DNA of 64,000 nucleotides from Tetraselmis striata (Eukaryota > Chlorophyta > Chlorodendrophyceae > Chlorodendrales > Chlorodendraceae), in contig VCJN01002591.1 in assembly GCA_006384855.1 (NCBI GenBank), forward strand, positions 186,001 through 250,000. Direction: 5' to 3'. This document shows positions 36,101-48,582 of this stretch, piece after piece. A model generated the notes under the pieces. That model saw only the letters and a list, made by a program, of their open reading frames with translations. It did not search any database and had not been told where the DNA came from. How positions within the stretch are numbered: the first letter of the stretch is position 1; each line of letters begins with the position of its first letter. Both the position numbers and the translations under genes were made by a program.

Positions 36101-38481
36101 AGGAGCACACCAACCTGATGGACATTGCTGGGCGGCTGCTTCTGAAGGGGGGAGACTACGGCAAGGCGCAGCCGCTGCTGGAGGGCGCGCTGGAGGCGCG
36201 GCGCTCCTCGCTTGGGGAGACCCACGCGGACACCCTAGCATCCCTGCACCACCTGGCCGATCTGCACAAGGAGAAAGGGGAGTACAGTGTGGCGGAGCTG
36301 CTGTTCTTGAAGGCTCTGGATGGCCGGCGAAGCGCGCTCGGGGAGCGGCACGCCGACACGCTGCAGACGGTGTATTTTCTCGGATGGCTGCAGCGGCTGA
36401 TTGGCAACTATGAGGCGGCGGAGCCGCTTTTGTTGCAGGCGCTTGACGGAAGGCAGGCTGTGCTGGGGGAGGAGCACCCCGACACACTGCAGTCCATGAA
36501 TGGCTTGGGCATCCTGTACGAGGCCAGAGGCAATTACGCCGCAGCGGAGCGGCTCAAGAAGCAGGCACTCGTCGGTCGGCGGTCAGTGCTGGGCGAGGAG
36601 CACCCTGACACGCTACACTCGCTCAATAATCTGGCCGTGCTCTACGAGATACGGGGACAGCATGGTGCGGCGGAGCCGCTGTACAAGCAGGCGCTGGAGG
36701 GCCGACGAGCGGCGCTGGGAGAGGCGCACCCCGACACACTAGCTTCCGCCATGAACCTGGCTGCCATGTACCAGGGGATGCGCAACTACCTCGCAGCCGA
36801 GACTCTATACAGGCAGGCGCTGGATGGGTACAGTGCGGCGCTGGGAGTAGCTCACCCCGACACACTGCTGTCCGTCATGAATTTGGCCGCCCTCTATTTC
36901 AGCAAGGGCGAGTACCGCCTGGCGGAGCCGCTGTACAAGCAATCGCTGGAGGGCTTTCGGGCGACGCTCGGTGAGGCTCACCCCGACACGCAGCGGTGCA
37001 GGCACAGCCTGGCGCTGCTGCAGGCAACCCAGGCTGCCGCTGGAACAGCCCAGGCGGCCACTGCGGCAGCGGTAGCAGCAGTCCCAATGTCTGCAGCTGC
37101 CCCTGCTTGCCCAGCAGCGAGCGCAACAATCACAACGGTGCGCAGCCCGCTGTTGCGACATTTTCTGACACATGCTGATGATGACATGGTTTCTCGTCCT
37201 TTACGATTTACAATTGTTGTTGCAGCTTTCCCGTCAGTATTTTCCCGTGCATTCCGAAAGGCGCCGCACGCAGGGGGAAGGGGGGCTCGACTTGCATAAA
37301 AAATGCTGGCTTCTGAAATATAGTGACGGCGGTGGTGGCTTCTCCCCATTTGGCATCTGCAAACACACACGATATTTGATTTCCGGGATCCACAAGGAGT
37401 AGAGAAGTGTCTACATTGTCTAGATAGTGATAGCCCTTATAAATACACATCATACTCTGCGCCACTTTTATTTTTATTCCGTGCTAGAAATTACGGAGAG
37501 TGCTGGCCCCGCAGGGGCACATTCGTCAGACCAAAACAATCATAATGAGCCATTACGCCGAGATGGGCAGCAGATACACACATATGCCCATTTCCAGGCA
37601 AAGACTGTGAATGTCGGAATGTTCACCATTTCAAACAGCGTGCCTCATGCTGCTGAGTAATTCGAGATACATCTGCCGAAAACATGCCATTCATTTGCGA
37701 CACATGGCGGACCTCGATACACCTCATCACCCGCAGGCTGTGCTAACTCTGTGGGTAGGCCAACGCTAAGAGCGGATGCGAGGGAGGGGCAGGGTTGGGG
37801 GTATAGTGCCGCAAAGGAGTCGATACAGTTGAACTGGCCAGGACTCCAACACATTGTCAAGGCCAATGTGGCCCAATCAACTTATACAATTGCCTTCTGC
37901 CGCTCTCTGACATGGTGAAGGCGCAGGAGGTGGATCTCATATTGCATGGAGGCGATCACAGCGCTACAGCCATAGCTGACCCGGCGGAGAGCGGCGCCCC
38001 AGTCCAGGTATGCCGGGTCTGTGAAACGATACAGTATATAGCATCCAGGAAGTCCATGACAACGTTTGACAAACGTCATCGAAATGGAAGACTGAATTCA
38101 AGGATCGCGCGGTAACCGTCGCCGTGCCGCTTGCCGCCGCATCCATAGTACCGCAATGCTTCCAGGCGATCACCTCCTTTCCCGCTGCGCACAATAGATT
38201 TTATTATGGCCGCCTGTGACCCAGCTCTGCCCTTACCTTCGAAAGCTGATGCGTTGACATTGTTCATGTTCCAGGCTGCTCCCACCACCGAAGCTGCTGC
38301 AGACAACCTTCCGCCCAACGAAGAAGACAAGGCAGAAGAGGCAAAGGTGTCCCCCATCGCCCGCCACGCCCCCCTCCCCCCTCCCGTTAGCCGCCCTACC
38401 CAAATACCCATTCCCCTTCTACTTGCTGCAATAGAAAGGTGGAAACTTGTCGGACAAGTCCGCCATACCCTCTTCCAATGA
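33129..38481 (+). CDS. Lipid-anchor motif, TIR-like domain and TPR array: putative sensor protein A
   Basis: Supported exons, all phase 0: 33129-33158, 33692-33769, 33991-34062, 34292-34381, 34540-34617, 34801-34905, 35003-35086, 35323-37137, 37927-38007 and 38275-38481 (about 880 residues). A further exon at 33366-33437 is possible. Exon 1 encodes MGCSASKGLQ, a classic N-myristoylation site with an adjacent palmitoylatable Cys. Short exons then give a disordered linker. The head (from 35323) has FFMSHTWHRPF, IVWVDIFAFNQH, RTLVVMDPEG and RAWCLKEHHEAV, spaced like strands A, B/C and D of a TIR fold. The Glu of WCLKE (35818-35820) sits where TIR NADases have their catalytic Glu. Then come TPRs of the kinesin-light-chain type (LGEEHPDTL.S...LA.LY signature, seven times, 42 residues apart). 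No NB-ARC P-loop is present. I infer a membrane-tethered sensor or scaffold; its activity is not shown. Confidence 0.75.
34163..34222. repeat. (GTCTCT)n/(CT)n microsatellite in an intron of gene A
   Basis: Pyrimidine-only sense-strand tract of GTCTCTGTCTCT units, about 70 nt before the acceptor at 34291. Confidence 0.8.
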
Positions 38482-39771
38482 TTTCCACGTGTGGTTTCAT
38501 AAATCGATATTGCGTCACTTCCAACAAAGTATTGGGACTAAGCCGAAGTCTGTCTGGAATGATTTGTATTCAAACTGACATTGTTATAACTGATTGAATC
38601 AAGTTGTTGTCTTGACAAGCTGTCTTTACCCAGCATTGGGGAGGGCCTGCCCTTGGCCAACCCGCGTAGGGTCCACTAACCGCGTAGGGCGGGGCCCGTG
38701 TAGGCCACATGGCTATGTTGCAGCAAAATAGTGCTTATCTTCCATGAAGTAGTGCAGAGCAGGTGGCAATACATTTTGAAACGCACTGACTGGCCGTTTC
38801 GTTTGAATTTGCCACCCTTCTAGCGTTGCAATAAACCGCCTGCTGATAGTACTGCTGAGTGCTGGTACTATCAGGATGACATATTACGGGGTACCCCTAG
38901 GGTACCCAATCGTGCATCGCTATCTCCTGCACGAGCATTGCCATCTCCTTTCAAACAATTTACGTAAGCTTTCCTGAATAATTGGGCAATACACAATCGA
39001 ACAGCGTCCTTAATGATTTCCGAAATTAACTCGCAATACGACTTAATGTACTTGTCAGGCTTCTTTCAAGAAAAAGGCAAATTATCGAGACATTTTCTAT
39101 TTCTTTTCCTATTCTATTCTAATACTTGCTGCACCTGCATCCTAATAGACTGGTGAGTTGACACGAGTACACGTCTTTTGTATTATCCGTGGGTTTTTAC
39201 CAGGACCCGCGTACAAGGGCGCCAGCCCGTACACGCTACCCGCATTGGTGTGCATGACGCACGCCCGTAGAAACACGCAGCAACGTGACTGCCCGCGGCC
39301 GTACATGCGTTTTCCCACCGTTTGTATGCCCCCGGATCTCGCAACGTGCTCCAGCGCCGCGCTCCACCGGTAACCGCCGCGCGGCTGGGCTGGCTTGCTG
39401 CCAAGACCAGCTCCCGCCTTGAGCTGCTGCCAGCGGTGTCCCCGGACGCCTCGGGGGTTCGGGCGGAAGGCGGGAGAAACACCCCTGCTCCGTGATCCTC
39501 TGCAGCACAACTGTACCGGATCGCACGACATGCGGCAACCGCCTGCCCACGCTCCTAGCCCGGGTCCGCGTCCTATGGCACCTTCCTGGGCCCCGACGCG
39601 CAGTTATATTTATTACAACCACCACCGTGCAAGGTTGTGCCAAGTGTTGTAACGTCCCTCGTACCGGGCGGGTTGCACCGAAGCAACGCTATTTTATTTC
39701 GAACAGCCCTCGCGAGTAGGTCAGAGTCGTACTGCCCCCCTCCCCTCCCCCCCCCATACACACACAAATGT
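38482..39771. other. Spacer downstream of gene A
   Basis: AT-richer DNA (38482-39150) is followed by GC-rich DNA (39190-39600). Both strands have ORFs up to 135 codons there, but none has a domain or a conserved composition. No element ends are recognised. Confidence 0.4.
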
Positions 39772-40562
<791 letters not shown>

Positions 40563-41444
40563 ACGCTATAGATTGGGGTCGTTTCAGAAGTATTTCTAAC
40601 AGCCCCCCTACAAGGCTGCCGCCCGGCGGCGCCACGGGGACTCCGAGTATTATTTGAAAAGCCCCCCCCCCCCCCCCCCTAGGGCTTCCCCGTAGCACGA
40701 TCCGAGGATCAACAATAACCGGCCACCCCGCTTGGCCCGTACTGCACCCAGCCGGGCAGGGATCCTTCAGGTATCCTGAGCCCGCCGCGTGGATGGGGGT
40801 GATGCCCCCACGAGGCCTGCCGCACTTAGGATCCTCCGCTCCTGGTGGCCCGCTGCATTGTGGCGGGCGCCAATGACTTGTAACTTACATAGTTTATTAA
40901 ATCCAGTTTATTAGTATCCGTAAAGATACGTCAATGATCAATGATAATGCCAAAGTAGAGTCTGCGTCTCCGATGCAGTGTTGCAGCAAAATGCTAGGTT
41001 TGGCAGTCCCTCAGTGTTACTCGGGCAATAACAATGGAACGTGACACCGTTGCACCTGTCTTTCACTCCAAGGTCGCTGCGCGCAACAACCATTGTGTGT
41101 TGCGGATCGAGGTAGATGACTGAGAACTCGTTTATTATGCCGGATCATCCCTCTTAGATAGAAATAACACACGCGTGCAACACCGCTCCTCATCATGGCT
41201 TTATTGCCTCTCCGCTTGTCCGTTTATATTTCCTCATATAAAGGTACACATCGCCATCTTGCATGATTTAGTTTCGGGCGTTCTGTCTGCGGAAATGATA
41301 CACGCATAGAAGCACATGGATCTCTGTATGTGTATCTAAAACACACGTCCATCGGCTATTGATCGATCCATGTGCCTTGGGTGAGCCACCTGACCTGCAT
41401 CCCCGCCCGCCCCGTGCTTGCCCTCGCAGTGTACGCTGACCTGC
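40563..41444. other. Spacer between microsatellite and gene B
   Basis: It includes a C run (about 40662-40679) and a GC-rich segment (40700-40870) of unknown origin. From about 41322 the sequence is homologous to intron DNA of gene A (from about 35172), which marks the left boundary of the duplicated segment. Confidence 0.5.
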
Positions 41445-43442
41445 ATGCCCTATTCTCCCCCCATTTCACAGGTCGCCGGGCCTGCGCCAGAGCAGCTTCA
41501 GGTGCGATACCCCCTGCCACCGCACCCCTCCGACCGCGGCGTCCCCGTGCGCTGGCTGCTGGGGTTCTTCGTGACGCTTCTGCAGAGGCGCATGGGCGGC
41601 ACGTTGGACGGCGAGCTGCGTCACACGACAACCAAGGAGGTGGTGGAGGGCGTGGTGAAGCCGCTGACGGCCGCTTGCAAGTGCACCTTTGTGGAGGTGA
41701 TGGACTGCTGCCGCCCGCCGGAGTTCTTCATGTCGCACACCTGGCACCGGCCGTTCCGCGAGCTGGTGCACTGCCTGACGGAGCGCTTTCGAGAGGCGCC
41801 GGACACCATTGTGTGGGTGGACATCTTTGCGTTCAACCAGCACCTGACCTTTGAGCAGATGAAGGCGGACCTGGACACGCTGGCGGAGACGGTGGCGCGC
41901 ACGCAGCGGACGCTGGTGGTGATGGACCCGGAGGGCGTCTGCTTCACGCGGGCCTGGTGTCTGAAGGAGCACCACGAGGCGGTCAAGGCGGGCGGCGGCG
42001 GGCGGGATGACCCCGGCAAGCTGGAGATCCTGCCGTACTGTGTGGAGACTCGCGAGGTGGATAAGCTGGCGAGGATGATGTACAACCTGCAGGTGGAGAA
42101 GGCGACGGCATTCAAGCCCGAGGACAAGGACATGATACTGGCGGAGATCCAGAGCCACGAGGGCGGCGCGGCGCGCTTCAACACCGTGCTCAAGGGCGCG
42201 CTGCGCAGCGCGGTGGCGGCGATGGTGGGGCTGCTGCCTGCGGGCACAGAGGAGCACACCAACCTGATGGACATTGCTGGGCGGCTGCTGCTGAAGGGGG
42301 GAGACTACGGCAAGGCGCAGCCGCTGCTGGAGGGCGCGCTGGAGGCACGGCGCTCCGCGCTTGGGGAGACCCACGTGGACACCCTGGCTTCCCTGCACCA
42401 CCTGGCGCATCTGCACAAGGACAAAGGGGAGTACAGTGCGGCGGAGCCGCTGTTCTTGAAGGCTCTGGATGGCCGGCGAAGCGCACTTGGGGAGCGGCAC
42501 GCCGACACGCTGCAGACGGTGTACTACCTGGGAGATCTTCACCGAGAGAAAGGCGACTACGGGAGAGCAGAAGCCATGGCCAAGCAGGCACTGGAGGGTC
42601 GCCAGGAGGTGTTGGGAGCGGCGCACCCCGACACGCTTCGCTCCATCCACAACCTAGCCGCCTTGCATGAGACAAAGGGCGAGTATGAGGCCGCGGAGCT
42701 GCTGAGTAAGAGGGCGTTGGAAGGTCGGCGGTCAGCGCTGGGGGAGGAGCACCCTGACACCATGGAGTCCATCAACGACCTGGCGGTTCTGTACGCCAAC
42801 ATGGGCAACTACGACGCGGCGGAGCCGCTGTACAAGCAGGCGTTGGAGGGGTACAGTGCGGCGCTTGGGGAGGCGCACCCCGAGACGCTGGTCTCCACGA
42901 ATAACCTCGGTGTCCTCTATCACACCAAGGGCGACTATGCGGCGGCGGAGCAGCTGTACAAGCAGGCGCTGGAGGGGTACATCGCAGCACTTGGAGCTGC
43001 CCATCCCGACACGCTGGGGTCCATGATGAACGTGGCCGTCCTGTACAAGGCGAAGGGTGATGACCGTGCAGCGGAGGAGCTATACAAGCAGGTGCTGCAG
43101 GGGCGACAGGCAGCGCTCGGGGAGGCGCATCCTGACACCCTCACCTCCATTGAGCTCTTGGGCGTTCTCTACCACAGCCAGGGCAAGTATGGCGAAGCGG
43201 AGCCCTTGTTCAAGCAGGCACTGGAGGGATGGCGGGCGGCGCTGGGGGAAGCGCACCCGGATACGTTGATGTCCATCATGAACCTGGCCAACCTTCACGA
43301 GGCCAAGGGCGACTTCCACACAGCGGAGCCCCTCTACATGCAGGCGCTGGATGGGTGGAGGGCGGCGCTGGGAGAGACGCATCCTGACACGCAGGACTGT
43401 ATCAGAAGCCTAGCAAAGCTACACATGGCCATGGGAAAGTAG
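41445..43442 (+). CDS. TIR-like domain plus TPR array: paralogue B, lacking the 5' exons of A
   Basis: One uninterrupted frame ends at TAG (43440-43442). If translation begins at the in-frame ATG 41445 the product is 665 residues; if an unseen upstream exon exists, the acceptor is at 41471, as in gene A. The head is almost identical to A (FFMSHTW, WVDIFAFNQH, RAWCLKEHHE). The first two TPR signatures are also shared. After HADTLQTVY (about 42520) the repeats differ from A: B has nine H(P/A/V)(D/E)T signatures against seven in A, and ends MGK without A's extra C-terminal exons. No counterpart of the MGCSASK exon or the linker exons is found in the 900 bp upstream. B is therefore a partial tandem duplicate that has kept an open frame. 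A soluble protein is predicted if it is expressed. Confidence 0.7.
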   Translation: MPYSPPISQVAGPAPEQLQVRYPLPPHPSDRGVPVRWLLGFFVTLLQRRMGGTLDGELRHTTTKEVVEGVVKPLTAACKCTFVEVMDCCRPPEFFMSHTWHRPFRELVHCLTERFREAPDTIVWVDIFAFNQHLTFEQMKADLDTLAETVARTQRTLVVMDPEGVCFTRAWCLKEHHEAVKAGGGGRDDPGKLEILPYCVETREVDKLARMMYNLQVEKATAFKPEDKDMILAEIQSHEGGAARFNTVLKGALRSAVAAMVGLLPAGTEEHTNLMDIAGRLLLKGGDYGKAQPLLEGALEARRSALGETHVDTLASLHHLAHLHKDKGEYSAAEPLFLKALDGRRSALGERHADTLQTVYYLGDLHREKGDYGRAEAMAKQALEGRQEVLGAAHPDTLRSIHNLAALHETKGEYEAAELLSKRALEGRRSALGEEHPDTMESINDLAVLYANMGNYDAAEPLYKQALEGYSAALGEAHPETLVSTNNLGVLYHTKGDYAAAEQLYKQALEGYIAALGAAHPDTLGSMMNVAVLYKAKGDDRAAEELYKQVLQGRQAALGEAHPDTLTSIELLGVLYHSQGKYGEAEPLFKQALEGWRAALGEAHPDTLMSIMNLANLHEAKGDFHTAEPLYMQALDGWRAALGETHPDTQDCIRSLAKLHMAMGK

Positions 43443-46043
43443 CTTAATTGTCGGCAGTAGAACTCCGATCGCAGGCTGCCCCCGAGACCGTCCGCAAGAG
43501 GTCCAAAGCACCGCTGTGCACGCGCGTGGAAACATCTTCAAACAGAATCAGCTGCATTCACCCCTCCCGTACTGGAACACTTCACAACAAACGACTGAAG
43601 GTTGCGAGATATGAAGCAGGATGACGGCAGTTCGACACTCGGTATACTTCCGTTTCAGTTTCGCCCTGCCGCGTCACAGGGCGGGTGCCTCTTCCTGCCG
43701 TCGGCTGACCGCCTGCGATATTATCACCGCGAATCGAAACCATAATCGTTATTATGCCTGCGGCAGCAGCGTGGCGCTCCTTATGATCCAGCCCGCCCCG
43801 TTGGCGGCTACAAAAATTGTCGTTGTGTAGTGGCCTCACGCGGAACCCCCCCCCCCCCCCCCCCCTCCCCTTTTTGCTATGAGAGACTCATGACCAAAAC
43901 AAACAGCAGTATTTCCAGTGTGAAATGTCCCTGCCGAAAGCATTGTTTACTCAATTGTTCACAGGGGGTATATTCATTTTCACAGCAGTGGAATACTGCA
44001 CTTTGACTTCGTCGTCTCGAAAAGGCAGCACCGAACACCTGTCCTCGGGGGTACGTGGTCGCTAATGAAAATCGCAAAATCATTTTCGCCTGTAAAATAA
44101 GGGGCATCTCGACGGTATCGCCTGCATGCATGCGCTAGACCCGCGCATGCGTTACTAGGCACATCTATGCATAAGTCGCTATGCGTCGGGCCCGCCCATA
44201 TTGATACTGTTTGCTGGTTGCTGCTACAATCACCCGCGCGTGCTGTGTTTCAGGTTCGTTACGGAAGATAATGTAATAAGCTCGATTGTTCATCCATTGG
44301 AAGGATGGCGGGCGGCCCTTGACGAGACATAGTCGCTATTGGATTATTTCGCTCACCGTACGCAGCGGCTCGCCGGCTCGTGGGACGCTCCGAGACAGCG
44401 AAGCGTCACAGTCGTACATGCTAGTCTTCCACGGGGTACAGTCGTTGTTGGAGATCACGAGCCCCCACCCACCCCCTCCCCCGCCTCCCTGCTCCTACTC
44501 TGGCGTTACCATTTATATATGAACAGATAGATGCAAGAACGTCAGGTGTCCGCTGTCAGCAGAGCTGTAGCACTGTGCGCTGTCAGTGCAGAGGGAACTG
44601 TCACTTTGCGCTGTCTCTTGTGCGCTGTCAGTGCAGAGGGAACTGAACACTTTGACAGTTCGATCCCCGCTTTTACGACGAGTATATAGGCCGTCGGCGA
44701 GGCATCCTTGCGGCGACCACGGTTGGCGCTGGCTGGTCCAAAAGTGGCGGAAGCGGCGGCACAATTCTGGTCGCCCCTGCAACTATCCCGCCCGCGTCGC
44801 GTTATCAGATTCAGCGGAACAAGGAAGTCCTACTGTCCGGTCGGCATAGTGTTCTCGCTCAGGCAAGCTTTATATTCGGTTCTCAGACTACCTCGTTATC
44901 CCCGGAAATCGTTGCTACGTTACTACTGTCACCCCGCCAATCCCTTCTTCTGCAAGTGATTTCCGCCGGCCGAGAGCACCAATTATGAGAACATCTGCGA
45001 AGGAGAATACGGACTGTACAGCCTCTCTCTGTATTGTAGCTGCGGATGAGAAGCGGCAGCACATTGGCAGGGCGAACAGCCAAAGCCTACTTTATGGTCA
45101 ATTTTCACCCACTGCGGTGCCCATGATGTCCCTGAATAGTGAAATGAAACAGACATGTGCAGATTGCTGCCATAGCTTACGCGCTTGTGGCCACAAGACG
45201 GGCTGATGTTGTCCCCTCGGCAAAAAATAATGCATGATGTGGGAGACGTGCCTTCTACCAAAACACTTTGGAGCAATTTAATCATGTAGCGTGCCAACAC
45301 CAACACATCTCTGCACCGGTTTCGACCAGAAATGACGAAGCATGATGCTTCACGCCCCATGAGATGTAAAATGCCATTGCTGCCTTTTCAGCATAGATAT
45401 ACAGGCAACGAGTGCATAAATGTTGAACACGTAAATAAGTAACAGCCGCCTGCGCGGCGAATATACAGTAATTTTACACTTCTCCAATAAAAGATCACAG
45501 AGGTACGATTACATGTATCGCTGATTGTGCATGCAGGGGAGCATATGCGGTATCATCAAGAGGATGGTAACATGTTTGGAGGGTTGGCAGGGGGGGGGGG
45601 GGGGGGGGGGGGGCAATCAGGCTCTACTAATGGGCCGCAGCACGTGGTTGACTCCGAATGCCCCCAAGCCAGGGAGGGCATTCAAAGATACTTAACTACA
45701 TTCCTGAATATATCGCCCATGTCTGGCCAAGCGCACCACTTTTGGCCCGTGCAAATTCGCTGGAACCAAGCACCGAATTATTTATATACACATAAATATA
45801 CTAACGCTGATCATTTTGTCACGTACCATATTTTGTGCCTTAAGGAAGTGCTGACAGAAAGGTACTGAGAGTATTTAAAGCAAATTAGTCTACTGTTTCC
45901 GACACTACTGCCCCGCTGCTGAAGGGGGGGGGGGGGGGGGGGGGCAGAAAGGGGATCCTCCTGGTTACATGCCACCCTGCCCTTGCACGTCGTAGCGGCT
46001 GGCACGAGAGCATCAGCAGGCCACAGCTGGCCGCTTGATGCGG
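43443..46043. other. Spacer between gene B and the lactate dehydrogenase gene
   Basis: No gene is recognised. It holds a C run (about 43846-43865), a short tandem repeat (44560-44650) and long G runs at about 45590-45614 and 45926-45946. Short ORFs lack domains. Confidence 0.4.
44560..44650. repeat. Two-unit tandem repeat (TGTGCGCTGTCAGTGCAGAG)
   Basis: The unit TGTGCGCTGTCAGTGCAGAG plus GGAACTG occurs twice about 55 bp apart, separated by related GCGCTGTC motifs. Confidence 0.65.
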
Positions 46044-46598
46044 TCAGAGCTTGGCGCGGGGCGGGCTTGGCTTGGCATCCGGCAGCACCTTGCCGGGGTT
46101 CATCAGATTGAGCGGGTCCAGCGCGGCCTTGATGGCCTGCTGGCAGCGGATGTGCACCTCCCCGTGCTCCGCGCACATGTGCGCCACCTTGCCCACCCCC
46201 ACGCCGTGCTCGCCCGACACGGTGCCGCCCAAGCTGAGCGCCAGCTCGATCACCTCGTGCTCCAGCTCCTGGCAGCGCTCCTTCTCCTCCGGCTGGTACG
46301 GCACGCAGCAGTGGAAGTTGCCGTCCGCGATGTGGCAGCACATCACGCACGGGAAGCCGCCGCGCGTGAAGATCGCCTCCGTCTTGGACACGCACTCCGC
46401 CAGCCGCGTCAGCGGCACGCACACGTCCGTCAGCAGCACGCGGTCGCCGCCTTTTCGCTGCCGGTACATGCCGGCCGCGATGTAGCAGCCCCTGCGACCC
46501 AGATGGGCGGGCAAATAGTCAGAGACAGAAAAAGACCGTGAAAGCACGCCCAAGCCAGTCATGTCACCTGTATATGTTTACGGATAGAAAGGGAGGAC

Positions 46599-46640
<42 letters not shown>

Positions 46641-48582
46641 ATTCCATCCCCCGTGTGGGTGGAGGCAATGCCTGAATGTCTCTATCATATCTGCATGCCG
46701 GCAGTGGGTATTGAACCAGCAGCCAATTGTAGGTGTGACACAAATCCAGAGCTCCGAAACCAATGAAAGCATGCAAGGGTGGGCATGCTGCCACGTATGT
46801 TGTTGGCACATGCACCACATGACCGGATAATGCATGCGTATTTGCAGCAAACAAACGGTGCTTTAGAGGGATTAGAGCAGAGGGGGGGGGGGGGGGGGTT
46901 CTATACACAACGCCGTTAATTTGGGGGTGACACACATCGCCACACACTCGCATGGGACCCCCCTCCTCCTTCCGGCTAAGGACGCATCTCACCGGCGCGC
47001 ATCCCAGAGACCATCCAGCGCGTCGCCATCCTCCGCAAAGCTGGCCGCGCGCGCGCCGTTCGCGCGCGCCAGCGTCGCGATCTGCGCCCACTGCTCGGCC
47101 AGCGCCGCTTTGTCGGCGGCCGCGTGGCCGACGAGCTCGAGGAAAAGCGTGGGGGTGGGCGCGAGGGAGGTATTGAACACGGCGTTGGTGGCGCGCACCC
47201 CCTCCGCGTTGAGCATCTCGCACTTAAGCAACGCTGGCGGCAGCGACCGCACTAGCTGGACCACGCAGCGGCACGCCTGCAGCCAGTGGGTGAGCGGCAC
47301 ACTGAAGTGTTTGATTAGTAGAGCATATATAGAGTATTTTATAAATTGATAGTAAAACAATGTACTCCGTGTACGAGAATGATGGGCTTCCAAGTACCTG
47401 GAGGAGGAGAGCGCACCTGATCGACAGAGCTAAACTCCAGCGTGCCGCCCGAGCGCACGCTGGGCAGCGGCCACACCTTCACCACCAGCTCGCAGATTAT
47501 GCCCAGCGTGCCTTCGGCGCCGATGTACAGGTTGTTGAGGTCGTAGCCGGTGGAGGACTTGCGCACCACCTGCCGCGTGCGAAGCACCTCCCCCTGCGGC
47601 GTCACCACCAGCATCGACACCTGCGCAGCCGCGGGACTACGGCTCAGCGTGGGCGTCAGTCACGGCCTGAGAATGGAGTAGAGGCAGAGCGACGGCGTGC
47701 ACTTCAGCAGGGAGGCCTTCTTACCACGTTCTCGCGTGTCGTGCCGTATTTCAGCGTGGACATCCCGCTGCCGCCTGCAGGCCGTCCGAGAGGGCGCCGT
47801 GGTGAGTAGGCAGGGTCGCGCAAGGGAAACATCTGGACACAGCCACGGGAGCAGCCGCTGCAGATGCAGATGCATGGGTTCGCTGCCTGGCCAACTGCCG
47901 CATGCTATACCTGTGGAGGCCATGCCGCCGACGGCCGGGTTGCTGGACGGGTCGGGCCCGAAGAGCAGGCCGTGCGGGCGCAAGAAGTCGTTCAGCGCCG
48001 CTTTCTTCACACCCGCGCCCACGGTGCACACCATGTCGTCCTTGTGCAGGCGCAGTGTCTGCAGGGCCGCCGTGCTGAGCACGACGCCGCCGCGGTAGGG
48101 CACGCAGCCGCCCTCCACGCCCGTCCCTGCGCCGCGCGGCGTCACTGGCACGCCATGCCGGGCGCAGGCGTCCACGCAAGCAGCCACCTACGCGCGGGCG
48201 CACGGCTGCATAATTATTTGATCTAAATGTTTAAGTCATTCAAATCGACCCGATAAAAGCAATAACCAGACCGGGTTTTGAGGATGTCAGAAGCCCCTGC
48301 TAATAAATAATACTGCGTCCTCGGTACATCAGTCCGCATCGGGGGCGTCACGGGCGCGCCGGGCGACCGCCACGTTCACCCGGCCAGGTCTGTCGCTACA
48401 GTTGCACCCACCTCCTCCACAGTCTCGGGCGTCACTACTGCCAGCGGCGCCGCGGCATCGTGGAAGCTCTTGTCGATGGAGGCCTCCTCCAACGCGGCGG
48501 CGTCGGTGCGAACCGCATCCGGCCGCCCCCCGCATGCAGCGCGTAGCTCCGCCAGCAGCAGCTCCGCTCCGGAGCCCGCCAT
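46044..48582 (-). CDS. D-lactate dehydrogenase (cytochrome type), FAD-linked oxidase
   Basis: Six minus-strand exons (48582-48412, 48187-47911, 47774-47725, 47620-47417, 47276-46993 and 46491-46044) join in frame to 477 residues. The FAD-binding PCMH part shows PVTPRGAGTGVEGGCVP, FGPDPSSNPAVGGMASTG and LKYGTTRENV. The C-terminal FAD-oxidase domain shows TLFLELVGH, DVCVPLTRLAEC, HIADGNFHCC and GTVSGEHGVGVGK, ending DPLNLMNPGKVLP. This is the layout of mitochondrial D-lactate dehydrogenase (LDHD/DLD), which oxidises D-lactate or related 2-hydroxy acids and passes electrons to cytochrome c. The length is slightly short and the start (MAGSGAELLLAEL...) is not a clear presequence, so an upstream exon may be missing or the location may differ. 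D-2-hydroxyglutarate dehydrogenase is a less likely alternative. Confidence 0.87.
46601..46636. repeat. (GA)n microsatellite in lactate dehydrogenase intron
   Basis: Eighteen or so GA dinucleotides in the intron between exons 46491 and 46993 (CT on the coding strand). A G run (C on the coding strand) lies at about 46881-46899. Confidence 0.9.

Noticed and set aside
35317-36225. A 302-codon minus-strand ORF opposite the head of gene A, and a similar 394-codon one at 41466-42650
   Set aside because: Both are antisense shadows of GC-rich coding DNA, full of His/Arg/Gln, and they mirror each other only because the sense genes are paralogues.
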